NCBI RefSeq assembly: GCF_933775445.1
Contig: NC_065872.1
Span: 2,790,001-2,854,000, forward strand
DNA length: 64,000 nucleotides
Origin: Argentina anserina
Taxonomy: Eukaryota; Streptophyta; Magnoliopsida; Rosales; Rosaceae
Direction: 5' to 3'
Below the pieces are notes generated by a model. The model did not search any database and was not told where the DNA came from. It worked only from the letters and a program-made list of their open reading frames with translations. A program made the translations under genes and the position numbers. Below, piece by piece: positions 35,441 through 47,630 of the stretch (positions are counted from its first letter, which is position 1; each line of letters begins with the position of its first letter).

Positions 35441-37865
35441 TCAGAATTTGAGCCACTCAGACCCATCTATGAAGGTAAGGGAAATAAAAGGCTTTGCTTC
35501 TTCATCAGTAAGTTCCCTAGACCATGATACCCTCCCTGCGTACTGAGCCCCAGGTCCTGTGCACTTGTATTGCCCATAAAACACAGTCCTGCACGAAAAC
35601 ACAGACCTAAATTAACAAACCATATCATCATTGCAAAATGCTTCATGCGCATGGTCACTAAGGCCAAAGTGAAACTGCCAAAGCAAAACCAGAACTGGTT
35701 GAGGTAGGAGGAGGAGTAGGTAGGTGGCTTATATATGCAACAGTGCAGCACCAGGCTTATATGTATATGCTGCCGTGGCTATTCTTTTTTTTTTTTTTGA
35801 AGGGGCTATTCTTATTATATGCCAAGAGGAATGAGGTAATGTACGAGTGGGTAGATGCGGGGTTTTTCTATGTATGCACTTCTGGTATGTGGTGCACTAC
35901 ACGTAGGTATTGAAAAAGTGGAAGTGGAAGTGCTAGTCTGCTAGCTAGATGACATACAGACATGGTTTTAGGTCGTCTTTGTGAACCGCCCATTCTGTCT
36001 TCCAAAGGCCGAAAGTGCTCTCCGCATGCTTGTATGGAGTTTAGGGTGTAACGAGAAACTAGGGGCAAGATTTCGATTAAATGCCTCCAAGTCTATATGC
36101 ATTTCGAATATAAACAAATGCAATGCATAACAAGATAGGGAGAGAGAGAGAGGTACATACATTTCACGATTAGGGTCACCCCAGTTGTACCATCCTTTGG
36201 GCATGATAATGTTGTCCATATAAGTGTAGGCAAAGACAACCCTAGAGAAGGGTCCCCAAGCCCTTCCAAGATAGAGAGCTCCTGAACCCGTGACCTTACA
36301 GTTGACGAACGAGAACCCCGTCTCCTCCAGTAAACTACTCCTCCCTTGCGCCGTTAATGCCCCTGTGTTTGTTGCTATTGCATGCACGTGACATCCCTGC
36401 ACCGCATACATTTCGCACGCTTTCATGTGAGTAACGGGGCTCTTCTGATCGAGACCGGAAGCACAAGGGTTAATACGACACGATACAAGACACCGATCCA
36501 TAAAGAACATGCGTAGGCATATGCATGGACTTGACCTCACTTCATTGTCGACTAACATAGTTAATATTCCAAATGGCTTGCCCGAATGAGACGACGTTTA
36601 CTGGTGTATATGACATATTGTTGCTTGTCGACTCTAGTTCAGAAGTTCTAATGTCCATGTATAACACGAAAACTAAACCTTCTAAACTTCATAATCTTAA
36701 CATTGACTACATATCGAGCAACAAATACACTACTAAACGTTAATTTGTACGTTAAAGTTACGATACCGAAAACGATGATCAGTAGTTCACGAAACAATTC
36801 GAAATCTTTTGAAACAATCTTCATTAGAAGGTGAAAAGTAGTTTATATTACCTCAAAGAGGGAGAGACCATTTCCGAAGATGAAATCCACAGAGCCTTCA
36901 ATGTAACAATCTTTGTAATAATGCCTCCCTAAATGGTCGTACAATGTGTCCTGTGCTCCCAAGAACCTACACCCCAAGAAGGCTGCTGTATCTGCGGATA
37001 TTCTAAATGCCACTGCCTGTTTTCCGATTGCTCCCGGAGCCGGCACCGGCGTAGTGTTCTGCAAATTTTATCACACAATTACACCGGTGATCGGATACTT
37101 AATTGACAGCGATGAGTTTCATAATGCTCATTACGTACCTTGAAAGTAATGTTCCTGGCAATGAAATAAGGTGAATTCACAGCAAAAGTTGCAGAATTGA
37201 ACGTCCCCATCGGTTGCTTTTTCGGACCTGAAGGTGTTTGAGCTGTGTCTCCCCATTGAACTATTGTCTCATCCGCCCCTGCTCCTTCTATGGTTATAAA
37301 CGACTTCAATGGTGGTATATTCACCTTTTCCCTGCAAGACCAAGTTTACCATTTCACGACTTGATCAATTACTGCCAAGTTACATACAAGAAATGAAAGA
37401 TCATACATTTTTGTCATGCAACAGATATTGAAAGAGTTAAAAAGACAGAGACCAACACCAACTTCGATCCACAGGGAAAAAGACACGAGACATTACTTAC
37501 GTGTAGACACCTGCATGGACCTTGATGACGACTCTAACGAGATTGACGAACGGAAGAGAATCAATGGCTTCCTGAATCTTTGTGAAGTCTCCCTTGGAAG
37601 GGTTCTTATCTACAGTGAGTGTGTAAGAAGGGAAGAGCTTGTTCTTCGCGTTCTTATAAACCGAGTGTTTGAGGCTCCCGACAAACTTAACCCACTTCAT
37701 GAATTGTTGCTCCGAGAATTGGGCTCGGGTCATGTTCTGGCCCAGGCGTACTTTTCCGGCAGAGTTTCCCGGCCGAATTCCTTTGGTGTGACATAATGTC
37801 TGTGTTATGTTTAGGACAAGAAGAAGAAGAGTAACATAGAAAATGCTTTGGAATAACCTTGGCAT
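35441..37865 (-). CDS. pectinesterase, PME53 / QRT1-type (no PRO domain)
   Basis: Five exons on the minus strand: 37865-37501, 37331-37139, 37058-36852, 36396-36161 and 35588-35441 (365, 193, 207, 236, 148 nt), all in phase, giving 382 residues. The enzyme demethylates cell-wall homogalacturonan. An N-terminal signal peptide ([17 protein letters not shown]) is followed directly by the catalytic domain, with no inhibitor-like PRO region. Family motifs are [13 protein letters not shown] (transition-state Gln), [15 protein letters not shown] (Gln-Asp), DFIFG (nucleophile Asp) and LGRAWG (Arg and Trp). The A in LGRAWG, in place of P, is typical of this subgroup. The ending GGR-like [30 protein letters not shown] matches PME53-type proteins. 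All catalytic residues are present. The LAMP1-like pseudogene lies divergently beyond a candidate solo LTR. Confidence 0.93.
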
Positions 37866-38787
37866 TTCTATGAAAGAGAAAGAGAATGAGAACAAGAGGA
37901 TGTTATTAGTTTGGAAATTCCAGGCTATGTAATAGAAAATGATTTGCTCTAACTCTGTGTTTGGGTTTATATACAAGTTTTTTGGTGGGTTTGGTTTAGG
38001 TGGAAAGTGAACTGGTGGTGCTGAAATGGAGAATCAAAGAAATCACGGGTGGCTTTCTTCTTCATGTGAGAGTAGAAACCAAACAATCTAAACCACAAAG
38101 GGACGACAGGTAGAGCATTTGTATGCTTATAAAAAAATCGTCCTCGCTAAAATTGTTGTGGTTTGCACTTTTTTTGTTGGGGTTTGTTTGGTGGTGCTCG
38201 TGAAGTGTCTCTCTTTCTGTTTGTGTCTGCGAGTATATTCTTCCAGGGATGATCATGATCAATAATGGGGCTGCTCCTAAAACATTAGTATAATGCATTT
38301 GAGTTATAAACCTACTTTGTAATAATCGGTTACAGATTCAGCGCCATTAGGTTGATTACGAGATGTTCTGTATGATTCGGAAGTATTGAAACTCTGGAAA
38401 TGTGAAGCTTTCCACAACTTAGTTACTCATGGAATGTGATCCTGGTTGGATTGATCAGTGGTGATGAAAATGAAGTAGTTGGTGCAGCTGAGAGGATAGT
38501 TTTTAGGTCCACTTTGGAGAAGATGACAGATCCAGTGACTTAACCACGTTAAAGAGCTTGTGTTCTGTGGAGAATTTTGGTGATGCAGAAGTGTAGGAAC
38601 CAGATATGAACACGGGGTGGAAGAAACCAGAATAAGAACTAGCATCCTGCCATGGAACAATCACATCTCCACGTCCATCTATTTTCTGGTGCCGTGTAGT
38701 GTGTAGTGTGCTACTTCCACTACCAGTTTGCTCCTTCATTGGGTTTGAAATAATTGCTTGTGAAGATATAATGCTAGAATGTGCATC
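37866..38787. other. pectinesterase upstream region
   Basis: Promoter and leader of the minus-strand pectinesterase, then intergenic DNA. A minus-strand open frame at 38503-38739 has protein-like composition (GRGDVIVPWQDASSYSGFF) but no family I can name. It may be a decayed gene fragment. Confidence 0.4.
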
Positions 38788-41210
38788 ATAGGAGTAATAC
38801 GCTGAAAATTCATATCTAATTTACAATGAGTTCCTGATATTATTAAGTTGGTCATTGTCCAATTTTATTAGACGAGACTGAAAACGAAAGGGTTCGAAAG
38901 ATTAATTGTTCAGAAACGTTCAATTTGACGAGTCTAAGAGTTGACTCTTGACTCATTGGGTTTCTTAGAAAACTTCTTATATGAAAATCGTAGAGCTCGT
39001 CGATACGAATTCGTGGACACGCGACACGCTTAAATTGGAGTTCATATAAAGAAGTTACAAATCAAAATGTATTTGGACATTTTTGGAAAATAGTATAAAT
39101 AGAGGAATTAAAGAGAAAAAATGGAGAAAAATCAGAAATTCGGATCGGATACCGTTCATACCAGAAAATCCCAGATTTTTCCCTCTCCGAGTGGCTGACT
39201 TTGGGCCGCCGAATCTCCGCCGTCCGGCCACCATAGAGCGGCGCACCAGTCACGTTTGAAAGGTTGTTGCGTCCCTTGTCGATTGGTGGTAGCGTCACCT
39301 GCCATCTCGCCGCCGTTTGGTAGCGGTGAAGACTGGAAGTTCTGCCGAAAATGCATATTTCGCCGAACTTCAACTCGTTAGATCTCTCTCCTCCGGCAAA
39401 CAATCGGTAAGATTCTTATCTTATTTTGAAGGTCTCATTTCATACTACAAACTTTCCAAAAGATTTATCCCAAATCATTGTGTGATAGGAGAATCGAAGA
39501 AATGAAATCCTAGGTTTTAAATTGAGGCTTTTCGTTTTTGTTAAATTGAAGTGTTTATACTTAAAATTAGACTTTGTGGTAAATTAGGAAGTTGTTAGGA
39601 ATGTCATTTAGATTATGGTGGTGAAATTTGGTGGTCATTGGTGGCTGTCAGTGAACAGTGGCGCCACATGAATAGTATTATGAACAGTTACGCGTTGAAC
39701 AAGCGTTTGTAAACAATAAATGCGAACAGTGTTTTGTAAAACAATAAGTATGAACAGTGTTTAGAAAACAGTAACTTTGAACAGTGTTTATTAAAACATT
39801 AAACCGTGAATAATGTTTTATGAACAACAATTAGCTGTACTGAAATCGTCACCTGATATTTTACGTATCATTTTCTAAGCATTTTATCATGCTATTAGGT
39901 GACCGACGAAACGAGTGAGGAAATTACTTTCAGTGTCGTGGAAGTTGCACGCATGAAATAAGGTGAGTAAACCTCAAAATGATCATCATGATCGAAGTAG
40001 TATTATAATTATTGAATTTAGTTTGAGTTGTCACCATAGTCGTTGCATTACTAGTTTATAAAAATTACTTTAAAAATATGTTTTGGTTTAAATTACATAA
40101 ACTTGATCGTTAACGGTTTATAGATAAGTGAAACGCTATTTTAATAAATGATTTTGAAAAAGTTTTTGTGATTATGGACTATGGTGAATGTGAGTAAATC
40201 TCACTATGACAAGCCTACCCTTGGTGGTGACTCATATTTACGTTTTCTTAAAAATATCGAACTATGACATGCATATAATATAGTGGGTTGTGTATGTGTA
40301 TAAAATGGTAAATACGATACATATGTGAGTTGCTATATTATATATTGTTACGTTCTTATTTACAAATGAATTATACTGTGGCAACTGTTTTTATTTTATT
40401 GAGCAAGAGTCGTTTGTTGTAGTACAATAACATGGGTTGATTGTTATTGTACGTGGTTTTAACATTGAGTTTTGTTAAAACGTTTTCTGTCTTCGGACGT
40501 GTGTTATGTCTTCAGACATGTTTTTCGGAACCTAGCCTTAGCCGGACGAAAGTTACGATGCAGTTAATGCTCTAGTCTGTCTGCCGGTGTACTGCATGAG
40601 AGGTAACAGATAGGTTACCAGCTTATGAGTACCCATATTTTTGGGATATTTGGGTAACAAATGGGTTGCCCAATGCCCGACGGTGTACTACATGAGGGGT
40701 AACAGATGAGTACCCGTATTATAAATAGGTTGTCTGATTTCTCATGATCACTTACTTATATTTTAAGATATTATTGGACAACCAGATGGGCTGTCCTGTG
40801 ACTCATGAGTACATTTATAATTGAATGTTTTCAGTATTTACTTTTGTATTTCTATGCGTGATACTGTTTTTAACTCATATGAGCTGCAAAGCTTACCGGG
40901 TTTGTGTTTACAATCCCGGTGCACCTATTTAATGATGTAGGGGATAATTCTGCATGTGTGGATTAGCAGAAGTAGAGGGCTTTCTCTGAAGATTGTCGAA
41001 GATTTCTTAATGTTGTTTGTTGGTAAGGATTGAGTGAATTTTACATTTTCATTAGTTGTGTATTATTCAAGTCGACTGAGTCATGCTGTGGACTCAGTTT
41101 CGATACACTATTATGATAAGATCATTTCAATATATTTGAGATTGTTTTAGAATTTTCATGACTTCGAAATTAAATTTTTATCAATCGAAATTCGGAGTCG
41201 TAACAATAGG
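38788..41210. mobile_element. candidate solo LTR (~2.4 kb) with ATAGG target duplication
   Basis: The proposed element is 38793-41205. Pentamer ATAGG lies on both sides (38788-38792 and 41206-41210). The right end reads GGAGTCGTAACA and the left end AGTAATACGCTGAAAATTC is roughly its inverse, so the ends look like decayed LTR termini (TG to AG at the left). Inside are a TATA-type box (GTATAAATAG, ~39091) followed by a leader-like zone, a short tandem repeat region (39640-39830), and the GTGCACCTATTTAATGATGTAGGGG word near 40918, which I recall from large plant LTRs. No pol coding or primer-binding site is present, as expected for a solo LTR left by LTR-LTR recombination. Superfamily not determined. 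Confidence 0.6.
39640..39830. repeat. imperfect ~30-bp tandem repeat (GAACAGTGTTT units)
   Basis: Around five or six degenerate units of the form GAACAGTGTTTnnnAAAACAnTAA occur in succession within the candidate solo LTR. Confidence 0.75.
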
Positions 41211-42369
41211 CTTGTAGTTTTGTGGCAAGGAGATCGGGGAAAGCATTTCTTACCACAATCTGCGACTACCTCGCCTATAGTAGGAAGTAGATGTAAATAG
41301 ATATCGAGCTAATTGCCTAGTTGGATGAGCAAAAATGCATATGTGAAAATGGCACAGAAGTCCCCAATGATTAAATCTATTAGAGATTGTTTTTTTTTTC
41401 CTTGTAAGGAACAAGGGCTGGAATTTTGGCGCTCTCACCTTGTCTATTAATGAAATTGTAGAATACATGAGGGGGATTATTAGCCTAAACTCCAACTTTA
41501 GCACATAGAGAGTCACCAAAGATAATAACGGGTGTTTTACCTAAAAATATATATTCTAACAAGCACTATTTAGTAAGAAATGCTCTACAGACTACTTCAA
41601 TTTAACACAAAGTGTATTTTATTAGGGATCGATTTGATATGAGTAAATTCTCGAGTAAAAGTACCTTGGCTCGCAATCTTTATGTCAAATTTAAAGATTA
41701 TATGCCGCAGTCGATTTTGAGTTTGTGGATACTAGACCTTGGTTACAGTCGATGATGTTAGAATCATCGAACCTTAGGCATGATGTGGATCTTGCAAGTT
41801 CGTCATCATCAGCGCGCGACATAGAGCTGCTCATATAAGAGTTTCATAAACAATATTACAATGGCCAATGGTACAATTAATTGACCATCTATGAGAAGAA
41901 AATAATTGAGAGTTTTTGGTTCATAAGGAAAACTTACACTCAAAGTTAGTAACATTATCACATGTAGTGTTTTGATGAGTGAACAAGTTACTAATCGTGA
42001 GGTTTTTTATTTTTATATTTCGTCTTAGATTGACACATTCATTTACAAATACCTTTTTCAAATGTTCTTGATTATTTTTGAACAAGCTGTGTAACTGCTA
42101 GCAATTTTGTATTTAAAGATTACTGGTACATAAAAGATTATTAATGAAAACAAAATAAATGATTCTGATAATTAATACACACGCGGCCCTTTCCACATAC
42201 GTGGCAGCTAATCGGAACATAGCTGAAGACTGGCAGAGGTCGCCATAGCTAAACCAAAGAAGAGCTTCAGTCTCGAAGTGTCAGTTTCCAAAACTAGTCT
42301 TAGATTTCCTGTTTCCTCTTCTCCTAATCCATAAAGTTCAAATTCCCCCCCCCCCCCCCACAATATCGG
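41211..42369. other. intergenic, no gene seen
   Basis: AT-rich DNA upstream of the M28 peptidase pseudogene, ending in a long C-run near 42345-42359. Confidence 0.5.
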
Positions 42370-45300
42370 ACGATCAAAACAGCCACAGCGGCTTTTTTAG
42401 CACTACTCACCTCCTTCACCTTCCTCCTCCTTTCTCCTACGAGCCCAAAATCCTCCTACCATTCTCTCTTCATCTCCGACTCCCTCTCCTCCAACACCTC
42501 CACACCCTCACGCGCCGCCCCCACGTTGCCGGAACCTCCGCCAACGCCGAAGCCGCCGCCTACGCCCTCTGTATCTTTACCTCCTCCAATCTCCAATCCC
42601 GCATCCCCCCCTACCACGTCGCCCTCACTTACCCCATCTCCCGCTGCCTCACCTTGACCCCTTCACCTTCTTTACCACCCCTCACTTTTGACCTCCAACA
42701 AGAAACCTACCCCGGCAACCCCTACGCTGATGCGGCAGCCGAGATCCTCCTCACTTTCCAATCCTTTGCCAAGTCCGAGGATGTCACCGGTGACGTGGTG
42801 TACGTCAACTACGGGAGGGTAGAGGACTACGAGACTCTGAAGAAAATGGGAGTCAACATTTCCGGTACTATAGTACTGGCTAGGTATTAGGAGACTTGTT
42901 TTATATATGTTTGGTTAAAATGCGAAATATAAGAGGGAAATATCGAAACTTTAATCTGTCTAATGTTGTAGGTATGGAGAGATTTACAGGGCGAGTATAG
43001 TGCAGATTGCTTACGAGCAAGGGGCGATCAGGGCTTTGGTTTATACTGATAGGAAGGACTACGGTGGAGGCGGTGGAGGGAGGTGGTTTCCGGAGGAGAA
43101 GTGGCTGCCGCCGAGTGGGGTTCAGGTCGGGACGGTGTATAATGGGATAGGGGATCCGACGACGCCGGGGTGGGCGAGTAGTGAAGAGTGTGAGAGGCTT
43201 TCTGATGAGGAAGTGGAGAAAGGTGGGGACTTTACTTTGATACCTTCGCTGCCTAATTCTGGTGCGGATGGTGAGGCTATTTTGAGAGCCACTGGAGGAC
43301 AAGTGACGGATGATGATTGGCAGGGGAGTGGGAATGCCCCTGCTTATAGGGTTGGTCCAGGTCCTGGGATTGTGCATCTTAGTTACACTGTAAGTCTTGG
43401 TTGAACCAGGTGAAGCATTTTCATGTTTTCTGTCACTTCTGTGTACTTTTAGGCACATTGTGTGTTTATGAAGATGAACTAACTATCTAAGTCAGAGATA
43501 CTAATTTGAATTAGAACAGAATGTGCAGCAAGTTTGTGTCTTTGTCTAAATCATATGTTGATTTTAGGGAAAGCAAGTTATAGAAAAAATTGAGAATGTG
43601 ATTGGTGTCATTGAAGGTGAAGAAGAACCTGATAGGTAAGTGTGAGTTTTCTGCAAGTAGAAATCTAGCATTTGAGAATTAGCAGCATCTGTTACTATTA
43701 GTACTCACTACTCATCATAATGTACTTTAACGAATGAGATAAAGAAACTATTTGTGTTGCCGAATATATGCAGATTTGTCATTCTAGGGGTAATCACCGC
43801 GATGCATGGACATTTGGAGTTGCTGACCCAAATAGTGGTACTGCAGCACTGCTGGAGGTAACATCTGACTTATAATGTGTAGCATCATAAAGTTTCTGCT
43901 TAAATTCAGCAAAAGTTCCTTTTGTGTGTGATGTAGATTGATCAAAGATTGGCGAAGCTGCAGGAAAAAGGGTGGAAACCTCGACGCACAATTATCTTGT
44001 GCAATTGGGATGCTGAAGAATACGGCCTGGTCTCCCTTTATTGATATGTTTCTACGAGATTAAAAACTGAATAATGTTTGCAGATAGGATCAACGGAATG
44101 GGTAGAAGATAATAGAGAGATGCTAGCTTCGAGGTCTATTGCCTACTTGAATGTCAACAGTGCAGTATATACCCCATGATTCTGGGCCTCTGCCACTCCA
44201 CAGCTTGATGAACTTCTTAAGCTAGATATTATAACACTGATACTATTCCCCTGTCTCAGTCATTTGAAGTTTTAAATTGAAGGTCAAAGATCCTGATAAC
44301 TCATCACAAACTCTCTACCAAGCATGGGTTGGTTCCAGCAGTTCGCCTACAGTAAGCAATTACTTAACTCAAGGCCCCATATTCCTTTGTTCAAAATTGC
44401 AGCTCATATAATTTCTGTTTAGCCGATTAGCTATTCAAGTCTTGTATTATTCGCACATCATAAATGTTGAAATTTTTCTTTTTCATGAAGTGGATTTTTA
44501 AAAGCGGTACTTTTCATACTACGATTGGCAGGTTGGGAAGTGGAGAATCTGATTTTGCAGCTTTTGTTCAATATACTGGAATTCCATCAGTTGACATGGC
44601 TTTCGGTAAAGGTAACAGCACATTTGATATAACTGAAGCTCTAAAGTCTCAACCATGATAGCCACTGACAAAGTAGGAGGACGTGTATAACATAGCTACT
44701 TTGCATTATTACTTAAAAAGTTAAAAATGCTTACAGATCAATTTTGAATTACAGGATACCCAGTATACCATTCCAGGTATGATGACTATGTATGGATGGA
44801 AAATTTTGGTGATCCTTTCTTTCATTAGGCATGTTGCAGGTCTGCTTTATTCTTTGCTGCCGAAATCTCCACTGAAATTCTTATACTATTATGATCACAA
44901 TGTACGATCAAGTGACCCAAATGATTGTGTTTGTGTTGACAACAGTCGCAAGTGTGTGGGGTTTGATAGCTCTTTGGCTGGCCGATTCCGAGATTCTGCC
45001 TTTCGATTATACATCCTACGCGCTTGAGCCACAGGTATGCCTCTGTCTTTCACTTAACATGTCACTGATGTCAGTTACATTCTATCAACCTGAATGTACT
45101 TCCATATCCTTGATTGACCGAAACACATGAAGGATTTGGAAATTGAGATATCAGATAAAAACATGAACCTAACTCCTCTGTTCAAGTCCATTGAGGAACT
45201 CAAAAATGCAGCCACATTAATCAACAACTGGAGAAGGGTATCAATCAAATTTCTTGAAAATCTTAATTGACAATTAATTTCATTATTGTTCTAAGATGGA

Positions 45301-45795
45301 AGCATAACTGTACAGGAAATAGAACAGAACAATGGTTGGCCTTCTATACAGAAGAAATATCATTTTAAGGTGAGAGAGCTGAATGACAAACTAATGATGG
45401 CAGAGCGTGCGTTTACAGATCAAGATGGACTGTTTAGAAGGTCATGGTATAAGCATTTGGTATGTTCTTGTAAATCTTCAACAGATGCTATTTCTTTTGT
45501 TCTCATTTGATTTTTTAATCCTCAGTATATCTAAGTTAATGTGCTCAAGCCTAAATGCCAATCTTGGATTGTGATAAGTACAAAATGGACCGATATAATG
45601 TAATGAATTTGCAGATTTATGGGCCCTCAAGGAATGATGATTACGGATCTAAATCATTCCCCGGCGTAGATGAAGCCATTGAAAAGGCAAAGAGACTAAA
45701 TACAGCAGTCATGGAAGTTTGTACAACATGAAGTTTGGAGAGTTGCTAGAGCTGTGAGACATGCAGCAAAAGTCATCAATGGGGATCTAACATGA
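42370..45795 (+). pseudogene. M28 peptidase / glutamate carboxypeptidase-like pseudogene (LAMP1-type, AMP1 family)
   Basis: About ten exon-like blocks match the plant LAMP1/AMP1 family, ER membrane proteins related to human GCPII. The first exon has a hydrophobic anchor (AFLALLTSFTFLLLS) and an LTRRPHVAGTSANAEAAAY segment. Later blocks keep [43 protein letters not shown] and a C-terminal RVARAVRHAAKVING. Lesions: no ATG in frame at the start; a frame break within 42480-42510; a 2-bp insertion at ~43789; Asp of the zinc-ligand LNVD motif is Asn (44156-44158); TGA at 44177-44179; a 1-bp insertion giving TAG near 44827; a frame break near 45713. Exon borders are otherwise recognisable, so this is a decayed intron-containing gene, not a retrocopy. 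It sits beside PME53, as LAMP1 does in Arabidopsis (from memory). Confidence 0.9.
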
Positions 45796-46481
45796 AATGG
45801 CTTATAACATCAGACTAAAATTCCGTGCTGATTGATTTCAAATGATAACTTGTACAGTGTTTTATTCAGATATCTCCAATGTACTGCACTACTGCTACCA
45901 CAAAGGAATGCTAAAAAACGTTCAGAGTATTTTTTGTTTACCAAATGCAGATATTGCAATATTAGTTCTACCGCCCATTTTGCAAATAGACATCTTTTAG
46001 TTTCGTGTTTGACTCTGTAATGATGGGGAAGATGCAGGTACCACAAAATATATTTGGTGTCCTATTTGTGTTTGAACTGTACGTCCATGAGAGTTTGTCA
46101 TATATCAGGCATTGTATACTGCATAAAATCATTGAAGATTTATAAAAATAAAATAAAATTAATGAACAGATAAAAACAAGTTATTTCTCACAGGGCTCGT
46201 TAACGGGGTGAGTCGAACTAGAGTTTAGTACATTTAGATAAAGAGACGGGCCGGGTTGAACCGGACATTTTTATAAATATGAAGATCCAAGCCCGCCAAT
46301 TTAAAGTGGGTCTTGCGGGCTTTTGCGGGCCGAGCCTTGCGGGTTTATATTAAGAAAAAAAAATCTTATTTAAGGGTTTAAAAAACAATAAAAGAATTAT
46401 TGAAAAACATTCCTAAAAAAGTCACAAATAAATTCTAGTCTCGAAATAATGTCGATCGACACCAGTAGATGTGATCGATAT
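45796..46481. other. intergenic; GC-rich repeat remnant near 46190-46370
   Basis: The stretch with GGGCTCGTTAACGGGG, GGGCCGGGTTGAACC and GCGGGCTTTTGCGGGCC words resembles remnants of small plant DNA transposons. I could not define ends or a target duplication. Confidence 0.35.
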
Positions 46482-46804
46482 ATATATTTAGGGATCCTGT
46501 AAAAAATTCGTCTGTTTCAGATATTGTTTAACCGTATGTACACGATCAACAAAAAAGAAGCGTTTTGACATATTAAAATCTCATTGACCGGGCTTTGCCA
46601 AATGAGTTTTCTCGGTGCGACCGTGCATGATTTGTGACAAAACATATGTGATTTCAATATGTAAACAGCTTTCGGCATTCACATATTGGTAATTGGTCAT
46701 CTTTTAGAGCATATTAGTGGTGTTTTTAGTTTATCAGAAATTCTGACGGTCAAACGAGGTCCGAATTAAATGAAATTTCTACCGGATCACTAAATGTATA
46801 TATA
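46482..46804. mobile_element. TIR MITE, second family (~323 bp)
   Basis: The left end TATATATTTAGGGATCCTGT and the right end, inverted (TATATACATTTAGTGATCCGGT), form an imperfect terminal inverted repeat of about 28 bp. The element is bordered by TA. Near its right end it contains GTCCGAATTAAATGAAATTT (46759-46778), a word also in the long-inverted-repeat MITEs at 22630 and 29225 with one difference. No coding capacity. A truncated tRNA-Lys gene starts 15 bp past its right end. Confidence 0.8.
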
Positions 46805-46818
46805 CCAACATATTAAAA

Positions 46819-46844
46819 CGCTCTACCAACTGAGCCAGACGGGC
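46819..46844 (-). pseudogene. tRNA-Lys fragment (5' part only)
   Basis: Minus-strand GCCCGTCTGGCTCAGTTGGTAGAGCG matches positions 1 to ~26 (acceptor 5' strand and D arm) of the intact tRNA-Lys at 47261, with one mismatch. The anticodon and T arms are missing. Upstream flanking sequence is also loosely similar, suggesting an old local duplication that was later cut. Confidence 0.85.
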
Positions 46845-47260
46845 TGACGTCTGCAACAGCTGTTTAAAAATTTTAGAACCCATTGTTACTAACAAGTAAC
46901 AAACTATGATCAGATCATACAAGTGCTCATCAGAATTTGAAAACATCTGAGACCCTTCTGTTTCTGAGACCCTTCTGTTTGCTTCAACTGATTCTGATTC
47001 ATTCATGATCCCTGCTATAAATATTATATATGAGAAGCAACTCAATTGCAGAAAATGTCCAACAATAGAATGAAAACCCAAAGAGGACTAACTAATTAAG
47101 CCAGACAGACCATCTGAGTCAACCAAAATGAAAACAAAATAGTTATTCAAACACATTTGAAATCAAGATCATCAAGAAAGATTGAGCCAAAAAACAACAC
47201 ATTGCAAGGATCGCCCTCGAAAATGCATACTATAAGTCTGAGACCAAAAACTAAACAACA

Positions 47261-47333
47261 CGCCCACCGTGGGGCTCGAACCCACGACCACAAGGTTAAG
47301 AGCCTTGCGCTCTACCAACTGAGCTAGACGGGC
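47261..47333 (-). tRNA. tRNA-Lys (anticodon CTT)
   Basis: A 73-nt intronless tRNA. The acceptor strand GCCCGTC pairs with GGTGGGC (two G-T wobbles). D arm is GCTC-AGTTGGTA-GAGC. Anticodon stem-loop is CAAGG-CTCTTAA-CCTTG with anticodon CTT. T arm is GTGGG-TTCGAGC-CCCAC, and the discriminator is G. Internal A box (TAGCTCAGTTGG) and B box (GGTTCGAGCCC) are intact, so RNA polymerase III transcription is expected. Confidence 0.97.
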
Positions 47334-47630
47334 TTCTGTCTGCTCCACCTGGTTTACATATTTTAATTCAGCCAACCTAATATAACAAAAGTTCATAGCA
47401 TTTCCAGATCCAAAGAGAAAAAGTTGCAGGGTATTCATTCATAGCGAGGATCAGATCATGCACCAAAGTACTAAGAAGCGAATGTTTGGATTATAAAAAC
47501 CGCATAGAGTTCTACATAAGCATCCCAAGGATCATCAACTTCCTTGACCTTATCTATTTACATCTCATTCATAGAAACTTTAATAAACTACATGAGCCAT
47601 CAAGATCACGGATCAATACCATGATGATCA
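47334..47630. other. spacer between tRNA-Lys and small gene
   Basis: AT-rich. It includes the 5' flank of the tRNA gene and probably the 3'UTR of the minus-strand gene at 47631. Confidence 0.5.

Noticed and set aside
38427..38739. Overlapping minus-strand ORFs upstream of the pectinesterase
   Set aside because: Protein-like composition, but no family, start context or splice structure that I can support as a gene.
42901..43458. 185-codon minus-strand ORF over the M28 peptidase exon
   Set aside because: Antisense shadow of the GC-rich exon 2 of the peptidase pseudogene, with no domain of its own.
46190..46370. GC-rich GGGCC/GCGGG repeat patch as a defined transposon
   Set aside because: No terminal repeats or target duplication could be found, so it is mentioned only as a possible remnant.
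46779..47081. 100-codon minus-strand ORF containing ARLAQLVE
   Set aside because: The [12 protein letters not shown] words come from translating the tRNA-Lys fragment. The same happens in the ORF over the intact tRNA at 47172-47438.
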